From: Chitinophagales bacterium
GTDB lineage: Bacteria; Bacteroidota; Bacteroidia; Chitinophagales; UBA8649
DNA length: 64,000 nucleotides
NCBI GenBank assembly: GCA_020635975.1
Contig: JACJYT010000003.1
Location: 62,001 to 126,000 of the forward strand
Direction: 5' to 3'
The position numbers and the translations under genes were made by a program. The notes beneath the pieces were generated by a model. That model was not told the origin of the DNA. It saw nothing but the letters and a program-made list of their open reading frames with translations, and ran no database searches. Within the stretch, counting starts at the first letter, position 1. Each line of letters starts with the position of its first letter. This document shows positions 1-9,036 of this stretch, piece by piece.

Positions 1-778
1 CTCTTGCGCTGTTTCTGCACAAGATAGTTTGCTTGTAGATACAGCAATATTGACCTATGATGACTTAAATGGCATACCAGATTTTAAAATTCAAGCAATC
101 GGAGATAGTTTGCTTCCTATGAATAGAATTGCTTCACTGAATTTGAATTCTAAGAATAAATCCTTCGAATTTTGGGTGTTAATGGCATTTAGTACGGTTC
201 TCACCTTATTGATGTTTAGTTCAAGAGAGCAAGTAAAGATGAGTTTTAGATCAATTTTCAGTAGTTCCTTTGCTTTACAGCAAAGTAGAACAGAAAGACA
301 AGGAAATGCTTATTTTTATTACTTGTATTTAATGCTATTTATTCTCTCATTTGCTTTTTTATTGCATTTTTCTTTTAACAATATTTACTTTCATCAGCGG
401 GGGTATTGGACTTTTGTTATTTTGGTTTTTGCCTACTTTGTAATGGATTTTATCTTTTCCGTACAAACCGCCTTGTTTAGTAATTCTAATAGAATTATAG
501 ATATTCTTCTTGCCTCAAGTTTAAACTATGCCTTAGTTCTCTGTTTCTTAGTTTGGCCGGCATTATTCTTCGTTGTATTCGCTAAAATTAGTTTAGCTTA
601 CTTGATTAGTATTTTATTTTTTGTGCTGATTGGATGGATTTATTTAGTCAAGGAGTGGCGAATTTTACAAATACTAGCAAACGAAAGGGTGGAGGTATAT
701 TCTTTTCATTTTTTTGCATATCTTTGCAGCTTCAAAATTTTACCTATAATAGTTTTGATAAAAGTCTTATTGAGCTAG
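1..778 (+). CDS. DUF4271 family membrane protein (5' end outside window)
   Basis: The reading frame is open from base 2. It begins SCAVSAQDSLLVDTA, which looks like the end of a signal peptide, so the true start lies upstream; the TTG at base 29 is internal. About 55 soluble residues are followed by six or more hydrophobic segments (for example around WVLMAFSTVLTLLMF and YLISILFFVLIGWIYLV). The C-terminus FHFFAYLCSFKILPIIVLIK matches the hallmark end of DUF4271. The function is unknown. DUF4271 genes commonly sit just before hemD in Bacteroidota, as here (44-base gap), which supports the call. The protein is probably in the cytoplasmic membrane. Confidence 0.8.
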   Translation, partial: SCAVSAQDSLLVDTAILTYDDLNGIPDFKIQAIGDSLLPMNRIASLNLNSKNKSFEFWVLMAFSTVLTLLMFSSREQVKMSFRSIFSSSFALQQSRTERQGNAYFYYLYLMLFILSFAFLLHFSFNNIYFHQRGYWTFVILVFAYFVMDFIFSVQTALFSNSNRIIDILLASSLNYALVLCFLVWPALFFVVFAKISLAYLISILFFVLIGWIYLVKEWRILQILANERVEVYSFHFFAYLCSFKILPIIVLIKVLLS

Positions 779-822
779 CGTAGAATAAAATTTAAAGAAT
801 ACCGCTTATTCCTACTTCGACC

Positions 823-1566
823 ATGAATAAAATATCGAATATTTTAATTTCTCAGCCTGAACCAGCGCAAAGGTCTCCTTATCATACTTTGGCAAAGAAG
901 TATGATATTAATATTGACTTTAATCCCTTTATAGTAGTAGAAAGTGTCAGTAAGAAAGAATTCAGGAAACAGAGAGTAGATTTGAATACCTATCCAGCTG
1001 TTACTTTTACAAGTAGAAATTCAATGGATTTTTACTTTCAAATGATGGAAGGTATGCGAGCAACGGTTTCTCAAGAAACTAGGTATTTTTGTATGTCAGA
1101 GGCCATTGCTTTGTATCTTCAAAAATATATTCAGTACAGAAAAAGAAAAGTTTTCTTTGCAAATGGAACATTTAAAGATTTCCAATCTTTGCTTTTAAAG
1201 CATAAAGTTTCTGCGGGTAAATTTTTAATTCCTTGTACGGATGTTCGAAATGATGAGCTTTCCAATTTTCTTCAAGATGAGGGTTTTGAATTTAAGGAAT
1301 GTGTAATGTACCGCACGGTATCTGCTAATCTGAGTGAATTTGATATTACGAAATACGACATGATTGTTTTCTTTAGTCCTTTAGGAGTACAGTCTTTATT
1401 CGAAAATTACCCAAATTTTGAGCAGGGGGATATTCGAATTGCTGGTTTTGGACCAAATACTTGCGATAAGATTGAAGAATTAGGCTTGCGATTAGATATT
1501 AAAGCACCAATTCCAGAATCTCCCTCCATGTCCATGGCAATCGAAAGATATTTGGACGGAAAATAA
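823..1566 (+). CDS. hemD: Uroporphyrinogen-III synthase
   Basis: This 247-residue protein is a cytoplasmic heme-pathway enzyme that cyclises hydroxymethylbilane to uroporphyrinogen III. It has the two-lobed HemD pattern: an N-terminal lobe opening ILISQPEP, a central segment VTFTSRNSMDFYF, then FLIPCTDVRNDEL, YRTVSA, and the loop IVFFSPLGVQSLF near residue 185, ending IAGFGPNTCDKIEELGL. HemD sequences diverge strongly, so the call rests on these segments, the length (usual about 240-250) and the DUF4271-hemD neighbourhood common in the phylum. It is co-directional with the genes on both sides. Confidence 0.85.
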   Translation: MNKISNILISQPEPAQRSPYHTLAKKYDINIDFNPFIVVESVSKKEFRKQRVDLNTYPAVTFTSRNSMDFYFQMMEGMRATVSQETRYFCMSEAIALYLQKYIQYRKRKVFFANGTFKDFQSLLLKHKVSAGKFLIPCTDVRNDELSNFLQDEGFEFKECVMYRTVSANLSEFDITKYDMIVFFSPLGVQSLFENYPNFEQGDIRIAGFGPNTCDKIEELGLRLDIKAPIPESPSMSMAIERYLDGK

Positions 1567-1623
1567 CAAAAGAGAAAAACTAAACTTATCTTTAGTTCGT
1601 TATTCTAGTAAATCTTTTTTGTT

Positions 1624-2592
1624 TTGAGGTATTACCTAGTACTTTTAATTTTGTTTTCGCTTTCCCAATTGGAAGCTCAACAATGGATTCAATTCAGTCA
1701 GCAGGGCTTTTATACTTCTTACCTTAATCCAGCTAATAGCGGAGAGCAATCCAAGTTAAGGGCTATTGTTGCACACAGAAGTCAATATGTTGGTTTAGGT
1801 ACAAAAATTATTGGTACGCAATACGCTTCCTTTAGCAGTCCTGCTTTTACGAAGAATTTAGGTTTAGGTTTTAGAATGCTTAACGACTTTATTGGCTACC
1901 AACGATATACACAGACGGAAGCTTTGGCTGCCTACCATCTATATAAAGGTAAACACCGATTTTCTGTGGGTTTTTCAGCTGGTTTGGTCCAGTTGGCATT
2001 GGATGGATCTCAATTAACAGCACCAGATGGAGAGTATTTACCTGGGACGGTTATTCATAACGATAATTTTTTACCAAGTTCAAAAGTTTCTAGCCTTGCG
2101 CCATGTTTTTCCTTTGGATTAATTTACGGATTTTCTAATTTTAGCCTTGGTATTGCAATGGAAGAGCTGAATAAGCCAAAGTTGAATCTATCTCAAGACC
2201 AAAGTGGAACAATAATTTTTTTAAATCGTACAATAAACATACATTCGTCTTACGTTATTGAAACGGAAAAATTGAGAATTATACCTTCAGTTTTTGTAAA
2301 GACAGATTTTATTAAATGGCAAGCTCAAACGGAAGTTATGATTAAATGGAAGAAGATTTTGGCGGGATTGGGCTTCAGAGGATATAGTGGATTGAATAAT
2401 GACGCGCTAATTGGTGTTTTTGGCTTTAGTTTAAAGGAGAAAGTCCAAGTGGCATATAGCTATGATTATAACCTATCTTATTTGAATAATTCAAATAGTG
2501 GAAGTCATGAAATTAGCTTGAAACTTGAATTACCTAGAAGTTTTAAACAGAATGTTAAAACTAATATGATGTATAACCCTAGGTTTTTATAA
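1624..2592 (+). CDS. porP: PorP/SprF-family T9SS outer-membrane protein
   Basis: This is a 322-residue outer-membrane beta-barrel of the PorP/SprF family, which works with the type IX secretion system. The TTG start at 1624 is the only usable one, because an in-frame TAA lies at 1609-1611. It gives a clean signal peptide, MRYYLVLLILFSLSQLEAQ. Family features are the early SYLNPANSGEQSKLRAIVAHRSQ segment region (residues about 33-55) and the repeated amphipathic strands typical of PorP. It lies directly upstream of gldKLMN, matching the porP-porK-porL-porM-porN order of T9SS loci. A second PorP/SprF paralog is at 62413-63357. Confidence 0.88.
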   Translation: MRYYLVLLILFSLSQLEAQQWIQFSQQGFYTSYLNPANSGEQSKLRAIVAHRSQYVGLGTKIIGTQYASFSSPAFTKNLGLGFRMLNDFIGYQRYTQTEALAAYHLYKGKHRFSVGFSAGLVQLALDGSQLTAPDGEYLPGTVIHNDNFLPSSKVSSLAPCFSFGLIYGFSNFSLGIAMEELNKPKLNLSQDQSGTIIFLNRTINIHSSYVIETEKLRIIPSVFVKTDFIKWQAQTEVMIKWKKILAGLGFRGYSGLNNDALIGVFGFSLKEKVQVAYSYDYNLSYLNNSNSGSHEISLKLELPRSFKQNVKTNMMYNPRFL

Positions 2593-2617
2593 AAAAATAT
2601 TACTTTAGCTGAGTGAA

Positions 2618-2630
2618 TATTATTGTTTAA
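2618..2630 (+). promoter_or_regulatory. Candidate promoter upstream of gldK
   Basis: TATTATTGTTTAA differs by one base from the motif at 4008-4020 upstream of gldL (TACTATTGTTTAA). Each contains an 8-base block one mismatch from the Bacteroidota -7 consensus TAnnTTTG. The recurrence in front of two T9SS genes suggests internal promoters or a shared site. This is inference only. Confidence 0.3.
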
Positions 2631-2683
2631 TAAGAAAAGTATTATATTTACACGCTTTAAAATTGCTATTAAAAAGACAAAGT

Positions 2684-3940
2684 ATGAAATTACAATCATT
2701 AGCATTCTCTTTCCTAATCGTAGGATTGGTATTACTTTCAGGCTGTGGCGGTAGCTACAACGGTCAGCTTCTAGGAGAACTAGATAGGCCAAATTGGCAA
2801 CCTGAAATGCCTTATGGAATGGTTTACATTCCTTCAGGTTTCTTGCATATTGGTCCTTCTGATCAAGATGTGAATCATGCTTTATTATCTCAAAGCAAAT
2901 CAATTTCCATTCAAGGATTTTACATGGATGACACGGAAATCACGAATAATGAGTATCGTCAATTTGTGAGCTGGGTTAGAGATTCTATTGCTCACAAGTT
3001 ATTGGATCATATTATTGTAGATGAAGAGTCTGGCGAGGAATATATTGACTGGAGTCAGAAAATTGATTGGGAAGATTCGGAAACTAGCGAATTGCTAGAG
3101 GCGATGATGTTACCTAAAAGTGACCCAATGGGTGGTGGAATCAATACTTCTAAGTTGATTTATGAGTATGTTTGGATTGATTGGCAAACTGCTGCTAGTC
3201 AGCCAGGTATAGATCGGGAAGATTTAATGATGGAAGAAGAAGCAAATATCTATCCAGATACTTTAGTTTGGATTAGAGACTTCTCTTACTCTTATAACGA
3301 GCCTTTAGCAAGAAACTACTATTCTCACCCTGCTTTCGATGATTATCCAGTTGTGGGTGTGACATGGGATCAAGCTAATGCTTTTGCAGCTTGGAGAACA
3401 GAATTTTGGAATTCTTACAAAAAAGAGCAAGGTTTACCAATGATGGATATCTTTAGAATTCCTATTGAGCACGAGTGGGAGTACGCAGCAAGAGGTGGTA
3501 AAGATATGTCTCCGTATCCTTGGGGAGGTCCTTATATAAGAAACAGTAAAGGATGTTTATTGGCAAACTTTAAGCCGGGTAGAGGTAATTATCCTGAAGA
3601 TGGTGGTTTGTACACAGTTAGAGCAGATGCTTATTGGCCAAATGATTACGGCTTATACAATATGGCAGGGAATGTTGCTGAGTGGACATCTTCTGCATTC
3701 TATGAAAATTCTTACAATTTTATTCATGATTTGAATCCTGATATTCGTTACGATGCTAACGATAGTGAGCCGAATACTATGAAGAGAAAGGTAATCAGAG
3801 GTGGTTCTTGGAAGGATATAGGATACTATATCCAAACTGGAACAAGACATTGGGATTATTCTTTTGAAGCTAAGAGTTATATCGGTTTCAGATGTGTATC
3901 TACTTATTTAGGAAGAGATTTCAGAGATAGTAGTTTCTAG
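2684..3940 (+). CDS. gldK: T9SS ring lipoprotein GldK/PorK
   Basis: This 418-residue lipoprotein of the formylglycine-generating-enzyme (SUMF1) fold, with GldN, forms the periplasmic ring of the T9SS under the outer membrane. The ATG at 2684 is chosen over the TTG at 2663 because it opens a lipoprotein signal, MKLQSLAFSFLIVGLVLLSGC, with lipobox LSGC (Cys at residue 21). SUMF1 features are FYMDDTEITNNEYRQFV, YPVVGVTWDQANAFAAW, EHEWEYAARGG, NMAGNVAEWTSS, VIRGGSWKD and GFRCVS. GldK lies with gldL, gldM and gldN, so a sulfatase-activating role is unlikely. The gap to gldL is 100 bases. Confidence 0.95.
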   Translation: MKLQSLAFSFLIVGLVLLSGCGGSYNGQLLGELDRPNWQPEMPYGMVYIPSGFLHIGPSDQDVNHALLSQSKSISIQGFYMDDTEITNNEYRQFVSWVRDSIAHKLLDHIIVDEESGEEYIDWSQKIDWEDSETSELLEAMMLPKSDPMGGGINTSKLIYEYVWIDWQTAASQPGIDREDLMMEEEANIYPDTLVWIRDFSYSYNEPLARNYYSHPAFDDYPVVGVTWDQANAFAAWRTEFWNSYKKEQGLPMMDIFRIPIEHEWEYAARGGKDMSPYPWGGPYIRNSKGCLLANFKPGRGNYPEDGGLYTVRADAYWPNDYGLYNMAGNVAEWTSSAFYENSYNFIHDLNPDIRYDANDSEPNTMKRKVIRGGSWKDIGYYIQTGTRHWDYSFEAKSYIGFRCVSTYLGRDFRDSSF

Positions 3941-4007
3941 TCAAATTAAATTCTTAACATTATTGTAACTTTTGAAAGCGTTTTAGTTAATTGATATTAA
4001 CCCTAAA

Positions 4008-4020
4008 TACTATTGTTTAA
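4008..4020 (+). promoter_or_regulatory. Candidate promoter upstream of gldL
   Basis: TACTATTGTTTAA lies 21 bases before the gldL ATG, in the 100-base gldK-gldL gap. Its first eight bases differ by one from TAnnTTTG, and 12 of 13 bases match the motif before gldK. A separate promoter for gldLMN would allow more motor than ring protein to be made; this is inference. Confidence 0.35.
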
Positions 4021-4040
4021 ACTTTAAAAAAATTAAAAAA

Positions 4041-4691
4041 ATGGCAAAATCACAATCATTCTTTCTTAGTAAATCTGGTAAAACTTGGTTAAATTATGCT
4101 TACTCTTTTGGAGCAGCTATCGTAATTGCGGGTGCACTTTTTAAATTAATGCACTGGCCATTTGCAAGTTTGATGCTTATTGTAGGTATGAGTACAGAAG
4201 TACTAATTTTTATCATATCTGCTTTCGAACCGCAATTTGAGCACCATGAGGAATACCAATGGGAAAGAGTTTACCCAGAATTAGCTAATGATGAACTTTC
4301 ATCTTCTGGAAAATCTTCTAAATCTTTAACTAAGAGTTTAGACGATATGTTAGCTCAAGCTAATGTTGAACAAGATATGATTTCTCGTTTAGGAAGTAAT
4401 TTAGGAAAATTAAGTGAAAATGTTTCTAAAATGGGAGATATGAGTGATGCTATGGCTGCAACTTCAGATTATTCAACTAATGCAAGAGCTGCGGCTAATG
4501 CTTTAGGTCAAGTTAAAGATGCTTATGCAGCAGCTTTATCTTCTGCTGATGGTCTTGCTGCTACTTTAGATTCTATGAAAGCTATTAGCCAGTCTACGGC
4601 GTCAGTTCAAACTCAAATGAACGATTTATCAGGTAATTTATCATCTTTAAATAAAGTTTACGGTAATATGCTATCTGCAATGAAAGCATAA
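4041..4691 (+). CDS. gldL: T9SS/gliding motor membrane protein GldL/PorL
   Basis: This 216-residue inner-membrane protein, with GldM, forms the proton-driven motor powering T9SS and gliding. Two transmembrane helices are visible at about residues 17-36 and 42-61. The first carries FKLMHWP (Lys35, His38). The second carries the buried Glu53 in MSTEVLIFII, which fits the conserved charged residues of GldL. The rest is a cytoplasmic tail rich in Ala, Ser and Met with coiled-coil character. The length and the position between gldK and gldM are as expected. The gap to gldM is 41 bases. Confidence 0.95.
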   Translation: MAKSQSFFLSKSGKTWLNYAYSFGAAIVIAGALFKLMHWPFASLMLIVGMSTEVLIFIISAFEPQFEHHEEYQWERVYPELANDELSSSGKSSKSLTKSLDDMLAQANVEQDMISRLGSNLGKLSENVSKMGDMSDAMAATSDYSTNARAAANALGQVKDAYAAALSSADGLAATLDSMKAISQSTASVQTQMNDLSGNLSSLNKVYGNMLSAMKA

Positions 4692-4732
4692 GATCTTTAA
4701 CTTATTATTTAACCCTATAAAATTTAAGAATA

Positions 4733-6370
4733 ATGGCAGGTGGTAAATTAACCCCAAGACAGAAGATGATCAACATGATGTATTTAGTACTAACTGCATT
4801 ATTGGCAATGAACGTGTCAGCAGAAGTATTAGAAGCATTCAGATTGGTTGAAACTGGTATAGAAAATTCTAACGATGTACTTAGAGAAAAGGTGACTTTC
4901 GTAGATGCTGCTTTTCAAGGTAAAATGAGCGATTCTCCAGATGGTCCAATGTTGTACGAGCAAACTAAAAAGGTAAGTGCAGCAGCGGGAGATTTGAATT
5001 CCTTCATTGATCAACTAAAAGAAGAACTTTATACGCTTTCTGGTAAAACAGAAGAAGGACATTTAGAGAAAATGGATGATATTGATTCTCCTTCTAGATT
5101 GTTAGCAATGGAAGATGCTGTAGAATTTAAAGGAAAGCAACTTCAAGAAAAAATTAACAATGTTAAAGCGGAGATTACAGAAATTATCAATACAACTCCT
5201 GGATTCTTAGATTCTGAGCGTTTAGCTCTTGTTAATAGTTTAACTTTAACTGCTGAAGATGACCCTAATAAGAAGGGGATTGAAGGAAAATGGTATTATA
5301 AAAACTTTTTCCATGTTCCATCTGCAGGTACTATGACCATCTTAACGAAACTTCAGAATGATGCGCTTAGTGCGGAAGCAACTGTAAATGAGGCAATTCT
5401 TAAAACAATTGGAGCTTTGGATTTTAAATTTGATAAGTTAAGAGCTACAGTACAAGCGGAAAAAGCTTATTTGCCAGGTGGTTCTACTTATGAATCTAAT
5501 ATCTTTTTAACAGCTTCTAGTTCCGGTATTGTTGCGGAAACCTACGTTGGTAGTTTGGATATGTCTAAGTTTGAAAAGGATTCTTTAGGCGATTATATTC
5601 CATTTAATTCTGAAACAGAAACTCCTTTTAATGGAGAACCTAAGTTAGTTCCAAATGGTAAGTATAGCGCAGGAACTTCTGTTGGACAAAATGGTTACAA
5701 AGGAGCAATTAAAATTGCTAATCCAAAAGGTGGTTTCGATTGGTATCCTTTTGAATCTACTTATGAAGGTGCTGCTCCTGGTGGTTTCTCTGTATCTCCA
5801 ACTAAAATGAATGTACTTTACATTGGTGTTCCGAATCCTTTATCTATTACTTTAGGTGATGCTAAGCCTGGTTCTGAGAAAGTATCTATTTCTCAAGGAA
5901 GTATTAGTAAGAGTGGAACAGGTTGGGTAGCTACTGTTAATTCAGTAGGTGAGGCTACTATTAGTGTTGGTGGTACTGCTCCTTCAGGTGAGGCTGTTAA
6001 AACACAATCTGCTAACTTTAGAGTGAAATTAATTCCGGATCCAATCCCAACTTTAGGTGGTGATGAAGTTTTAACTACTAACGGTAAAGGACAAAAAGGA
6101 ACTTTAAAGGCTAAAGGTGGTATTGTTCCATTATTGAAAGATTTTGATTTCGAAGCTAGATTTAATGTTATTAGCTACGACTTCTATTTGACTTCTGGTG
6201 GGGAGTTATTACCAGCTAGAGGAAATAATGGTCCTTTATATAGTAGCGGTGTTTCTAATTTGTTAGATAGAGCAAAACCAAACGATTTAGTGGTGTTTGA
6301 TAATATTAAGGTTCAAGGTCCAGATGGAAAAACAAGAAAGATTCCTTCAATGACTTTCCAAATTATCTAG
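4733..6370 (+). CDS. gldM: T9SS/gliding motor protein GldM/PorM
   Basis: This 545-residue protein has one N-terminal transmembrane helix (about residues 13-32, in MAGGKLTPRQKMINMMYLVL) followed by a long periplasmic part. In the family the dimeric periplasmic domains D1-D4 span the periplasm and transmit GldL/GldM motor motion to the GldK/GldN ring. The helical first domain (residues about 35-220) and the later beta-rich Ig-like domains (from about 220 on, with FSVSPTKMNVLYIGVPNP) are both apparent. Length is close to the usual 510-540. It is 55 bases before gldN. Confidence 0.95.
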   Translation: MAGGKLTPRQKMINMMYLVLTALLAMNVSAEVLEAFRLVETGIENSNDVLREKVTFVDAAFQGKMSDSPDGPMLYEQTKKVSAAAGDLNSFIDQLKEELYTLSGKTEEGHLEKMDDIDSPSRLLAMEDAVEFKGKQLQEKINNVKAEITEIINTTPGFLDSERLALVNSLTLTAEDDPNKKGIEGKWYYKNFFHVPSAGTMTILTKLQNDALSAEATVNEAILKTIGALDFKFDKLRATVQAEKAYLPGGSTYESNIFLTASSSGIVAETYVGSLDMSKFEKDSLGDYIPFNSETETPFNGEPKLVPNGKYSAGTSVGQNGYKGAIKIANPKGGFDWYPFESTYEGAAPGGFSVSPTKMNVLYIGVPNPLSITLGDAKPGSEKVSISQGSISKSGTGWVATVNSVGEATISVGGTAPSGEAVKTQSANFRVKLIPDPIPTLGGDEVLTTNGKGQKGTLKAKGGIVPLLKDFDFEARFNVISYDFYLTSGGELLPARGNNGPLYSSGVSNLLDRAKPNDLVVFDNIKVQGPDGKTRKIPSMTFQII

Positions 6371-6425
6371 TACATACTAATAGAATAATTAATTACGTTA
6401 AAGTAGAGTAAATAAACTTACAGTT

Positions 6426-7244
6426 ATGAAAAAATTATTTTCATTGTTAGTATCATCAGTTTGTGCCTTAGGATTTGTTTCTGCACAGGATGTAATTGAT
6501 GGTGTATACGAAAAAGTTACCACTGTTGAAAAGGAAATCATTCCTTATGATGATATTCGTGAGGCGGATGTTTTTTGGTCGAAAAGAATTTGGAGATCAA
6601 TAGACATTAGAGAGAAAATGAATTTAATTTTTGCGTATCCTCAACAACCTTTGATTGAAATTATTCATACTGCAGCTTCTAATGGTGATTTGTCTGTTTA
6701 TGATATGACGGTTTTAGATGCCGATCAGTTTAAACAAAAGTTAGCTGTAGAGAAAGTTGGTATGATTGGTAATAGTATAGATACGATTACAAGAATTAAT
6801 CCTATTACTTTACAACAAGAAGAGGTTATTCAAGTTAATGAGTTTGACCCTACGAAAGTAATTAAGTATAAGGTTAAAGAAGATTGGTTCTTCGATGAGG
6901 AAACATCTACTTTTCAAGTTAGAATTATTGGTCTTGCTCCTGTTATTGAAGCTTACAGTACAGATGGATCTTACTTAGGAGATGAAACTATGTATTGGGT
7001 ATATTATCCAGACTTACGTCCTATCTTAGCGAAGTATGAAGCGTACAATACAGGTAATGATGCAATTCGTTTAAGCTGGGAAGATATTTTTGAAGCACGT
7101 TATTTCTCGAGTTACATTACTAAGGAATCTAACGTTTATGATAGAGTAATTCAAGAATACGCTACTGGGCTAGATGCCTTGTTTGAATCGGATAAGATTA
7201 AACAAACTTTATTCGAATTTGAGCATGACTTATGGTCGTACTAA
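6426..7244 (+). CDS. gldN: T9SS ring protein GldN/PorN
   Basis: This 272-residue periplasmic partner of GldK has a signal peptide MKKLFSLLVSSVCALGFVSA followed by QDVIDGVYEK. GldN hallmarks are EADVFWSKRIWRSIDIREKMN, the segment VKEDWFFDEETSTFQVRIIG (residues about 147-166), and WVYYPDLRPILAKYEAYN. It is the last gene of porP-gldKLMN. Its stop codon (7242-7244) overlaps the stop of the convergent uvrC (7241-7243), so there is no room for a private terminator between them. Confidence 0.95.
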   Translation: MKKLFSLLVSSVCALGFVSAQDVIDGVYEKVTTVEKEIIPYDDIREADVFWSKRIWRSIDIREKMNLIFAYPQQPLIEIIHTAASNGDLSVYDMTVLDADQFKQKLAVEKVGMIGNSIDTITRINPITLQQEEVIQVNEFDPTKVIKYKVKEDWFFDEETSTFQVRIIGLAPVIEAYSTDGSYLGDETMYWVYYPDLRPILAKYEAYNTGNDAIRLSWEDIFEARYFSSYITKESNVYDRVIQEYATGLDALFESDKIKQTLFEFEHDLWSY

Positions 7245-9031
7245 GCGAAGTATTTAATAATTAATTCGGCTTTTGCCGATCCTATAAATAAAGCGAGTTC
7301 TTCAAAAGAGGCTCGCTTTATTTTTTCTACCGAACCGAATTCTTGAAGTAGTATTTCTTTTGTTTTATTACCAATTCCTTTTATCTCATCCAACTGAGAA
7401 ACAATAAAATTCTTACTACGTTGATTTCTGTGAAAGCTTATGGCAAAGCGGTGTGCCTCATTCCTTAGATGTTGTATGATTTTTAAAGTTTCTGATTTTT
7501 TATTGATATACATAGGAAAGGAGTCGCCTGGATAGAATATTTCTTCCAAGCGTTTTGCAATGCCTATGATCGGAACCTTTCCCATTAGATTCAGTTTGTT
7601 CAAACTTTTAATGGCAGAGCTAAGTTGACCTTTGCCCCCATCCACAATTATTAATTGTGGTAAAGGTTTATCTTCATCTAGTAATCTTTTATAACGTCGG
7701 TAAACTATTTCTTCCATGCTCGCGAAGTCGTTTGGACCTTGAACGGTTTTAATATTATAGTGCCGATATTCTTTTTTAGCGGGTTTCGTATTTTTGAAGA
7801 CAACCATTGAGGCCACAGGATTGCTTCCTTGAATGTTTGAGTTGTCGAAACATTCTATATGTCTCGGTAATTCTGTAAGTCTGAGATCCTTTTGCATCTG
7901 TAGAAGGATTCTTTCCTCGCTGCTTTCTTTTTTGGCTTGCTTTTCTTTAATATCGAAGTAATGTTGTTTTTGAGAAATTAGATTTCTAAAGGCTAATTCC
8001 AAAATTTTCAACTTGTCGCCGCTCTTTGGAACGGTAATTTTAGCATCTAGTATATCTATAGCTATTGGTACTACAATTTCTGGTGCATTTTCTGCTTCAT
8101 CTCTGCTGGTTCTGTGATCTTCAACTAAAAATTGGAGTAGTTCAGCATTATCTTCATCGAGCTTATTTTTTAATTCGAAATTATAAGTACTTACAATAGC
8201 CCCGTTTCTTATTTTTAGGTAGGTAATAAAGCATCTCTCTGGTACGGTGAGTATGTTATAGGCGTCAATATGCTTTATTTTTACATCTACTACGGTATTT
8301 TTCTCTCCGTAGTTGATAAGAGCTTCTATCCTTTTTTCATAATCAAAAGCCTTTTCATACTCTAGATTGGCAACAAACTCCTGCTGTTTTTTCTGCAGAT
8401 ATTCAATAGCTAAATTGGATTTTCCTTGGAGTATATTTCTTATTTGTTCTATGTTCTCATCATAGTTCTCTTTGCTTTGATAGTTTTCGCAAGGACCTAG
8501 ACAATTGTGAATATGATATTCTAAACAAACTTTAAATTTGCCGGCTTCTATATTTTTCTCATTAAGAGCTAAGCTACAGGTTCTTAAAGGAAAGAGCTTG
8601 GCTACTATTTCAAAAGCTTTTTTAGCGTAGAATACGGAGGTATATGGCCCAAAGTATTCCGATTCGTCTTCATTTTTTTTTCGTGTGAAATAGACTCTTG
8701 GATATTCCTCATTTTTAATTGCTATGGATGGATAGCTTTTGTCGTCACGAAATTGAATATTATACTTGGGTTTTTCGTTACGAATTAAGTTTCGCTCTAA
8801 TAATAGAGCGGCTTTTTCATCTTTTACTACAGTATATTGTATATCTGCGATTTGCTTAACGAGGAGTCTTAAACGAAAGCTATCGTGGGTTTTAGTGAAA
8901 TAAGAATTTACTCTTCGTTTTAAATTTTTTGCCTTACCAACGTAGAGTAATCTTTCTTCTTTGTCGTAATACCTATATACTCCTGGTTTTTCAGGAAGCG
9001 TTAAAAGTAGGTCTTTAGTAGATTTAGACAT
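7241..9031 (-). CDS. uvrC: Excinuclease ABC subunit C
   Basis: UvrC makes both incisions in nucleotide excision repair with UvrA and UvrB, in the cytoplasm. Domains in order: GIY-YIG nuclease near the N-terminus (PGVYRYYD, LLYVGKAKNLKRRVNSYF), a Cys-containing linker, a UVR motif (about residues 200-235), an RNase H-like nuclease (ECFDNSNIQGSNPVASMVVF, then IIVDGGKGQLSSA) and C-terminal helix-hairpin-helices (IKGIGNKTKEILLQEFGS). Start ATG 9031 (MSKSTKDLL, 596 residues) fits the family N-terminus and follows the upstream stop by 5 bases. An in-frame ATG at 9046 would overlap that gene by 10. It is the last gene of a porW-PBP1A-uvrC run. Confidence 0.96.
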   Translation of the reverse strand: MSKSTKDLLLTLPEKPGVYRYYDKEERLLYVGKAKNLKRRVNSYFTKTHDSFRLRLLVKQIADIQYTVVKDEKAALLLERNLIRNEKPKYNIQFRDDKSYPSIAIKNEEYPRVYFTRKKNEDESEYFGPYTSVFYAKKAFEIVAKLFPLRTCSLALNEKNIEAGKFKVCLEYHIHNCLGPCENYQSKENYDENIEQIRNILQGKSNLAIEYLQKKQQEFVANLEYEKAFDYEKRIEALINYGEKNTVVDVKIKHIDAYNILTVPERCFITYLKIRNGAIVSTYNFELKNKLDEDNAELLQFLVEDHRTSRDEAENAPEIVVPIAIDILDAKITVPKSGDKLKILELAFRNLISQKQHYFDIKEKQAKKESSEERILLQMQKDLRLTELPRHIECFDNSNIQGSNPVASMVVFKNTKPAKKEYRHYNIKTVQGPNDFASMEEIVYRRYKRLLDEDKPLPQLIIVDGGKGQLSSAIKSLNKLNLMGKVPIIGIAKRLEEIFYPGDSFPMYINKKSETLKIIQHLRNEAHRFAISFHRNQRSKNFIVSQLDEIKGIGNKTKEILLQEFGSVEKIKRASFEELALFIGSAKAELIIKYFA

Positions 9032-9036
9032 GCCAT

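Noticed and set aside
2505..2903. Minus-strand frame over the end of porP and the start of gldK
   Set aside because: Antisense shadow across two well-supported genes, with no family resemblance.
2684..3940. Sulfatase-modifying (formylglycine-generating) enzyme
   Set aside because: The SUMF1 fold is present, but the lipobox and the gldLMN neighbours identify GldK, a structural ring protein.
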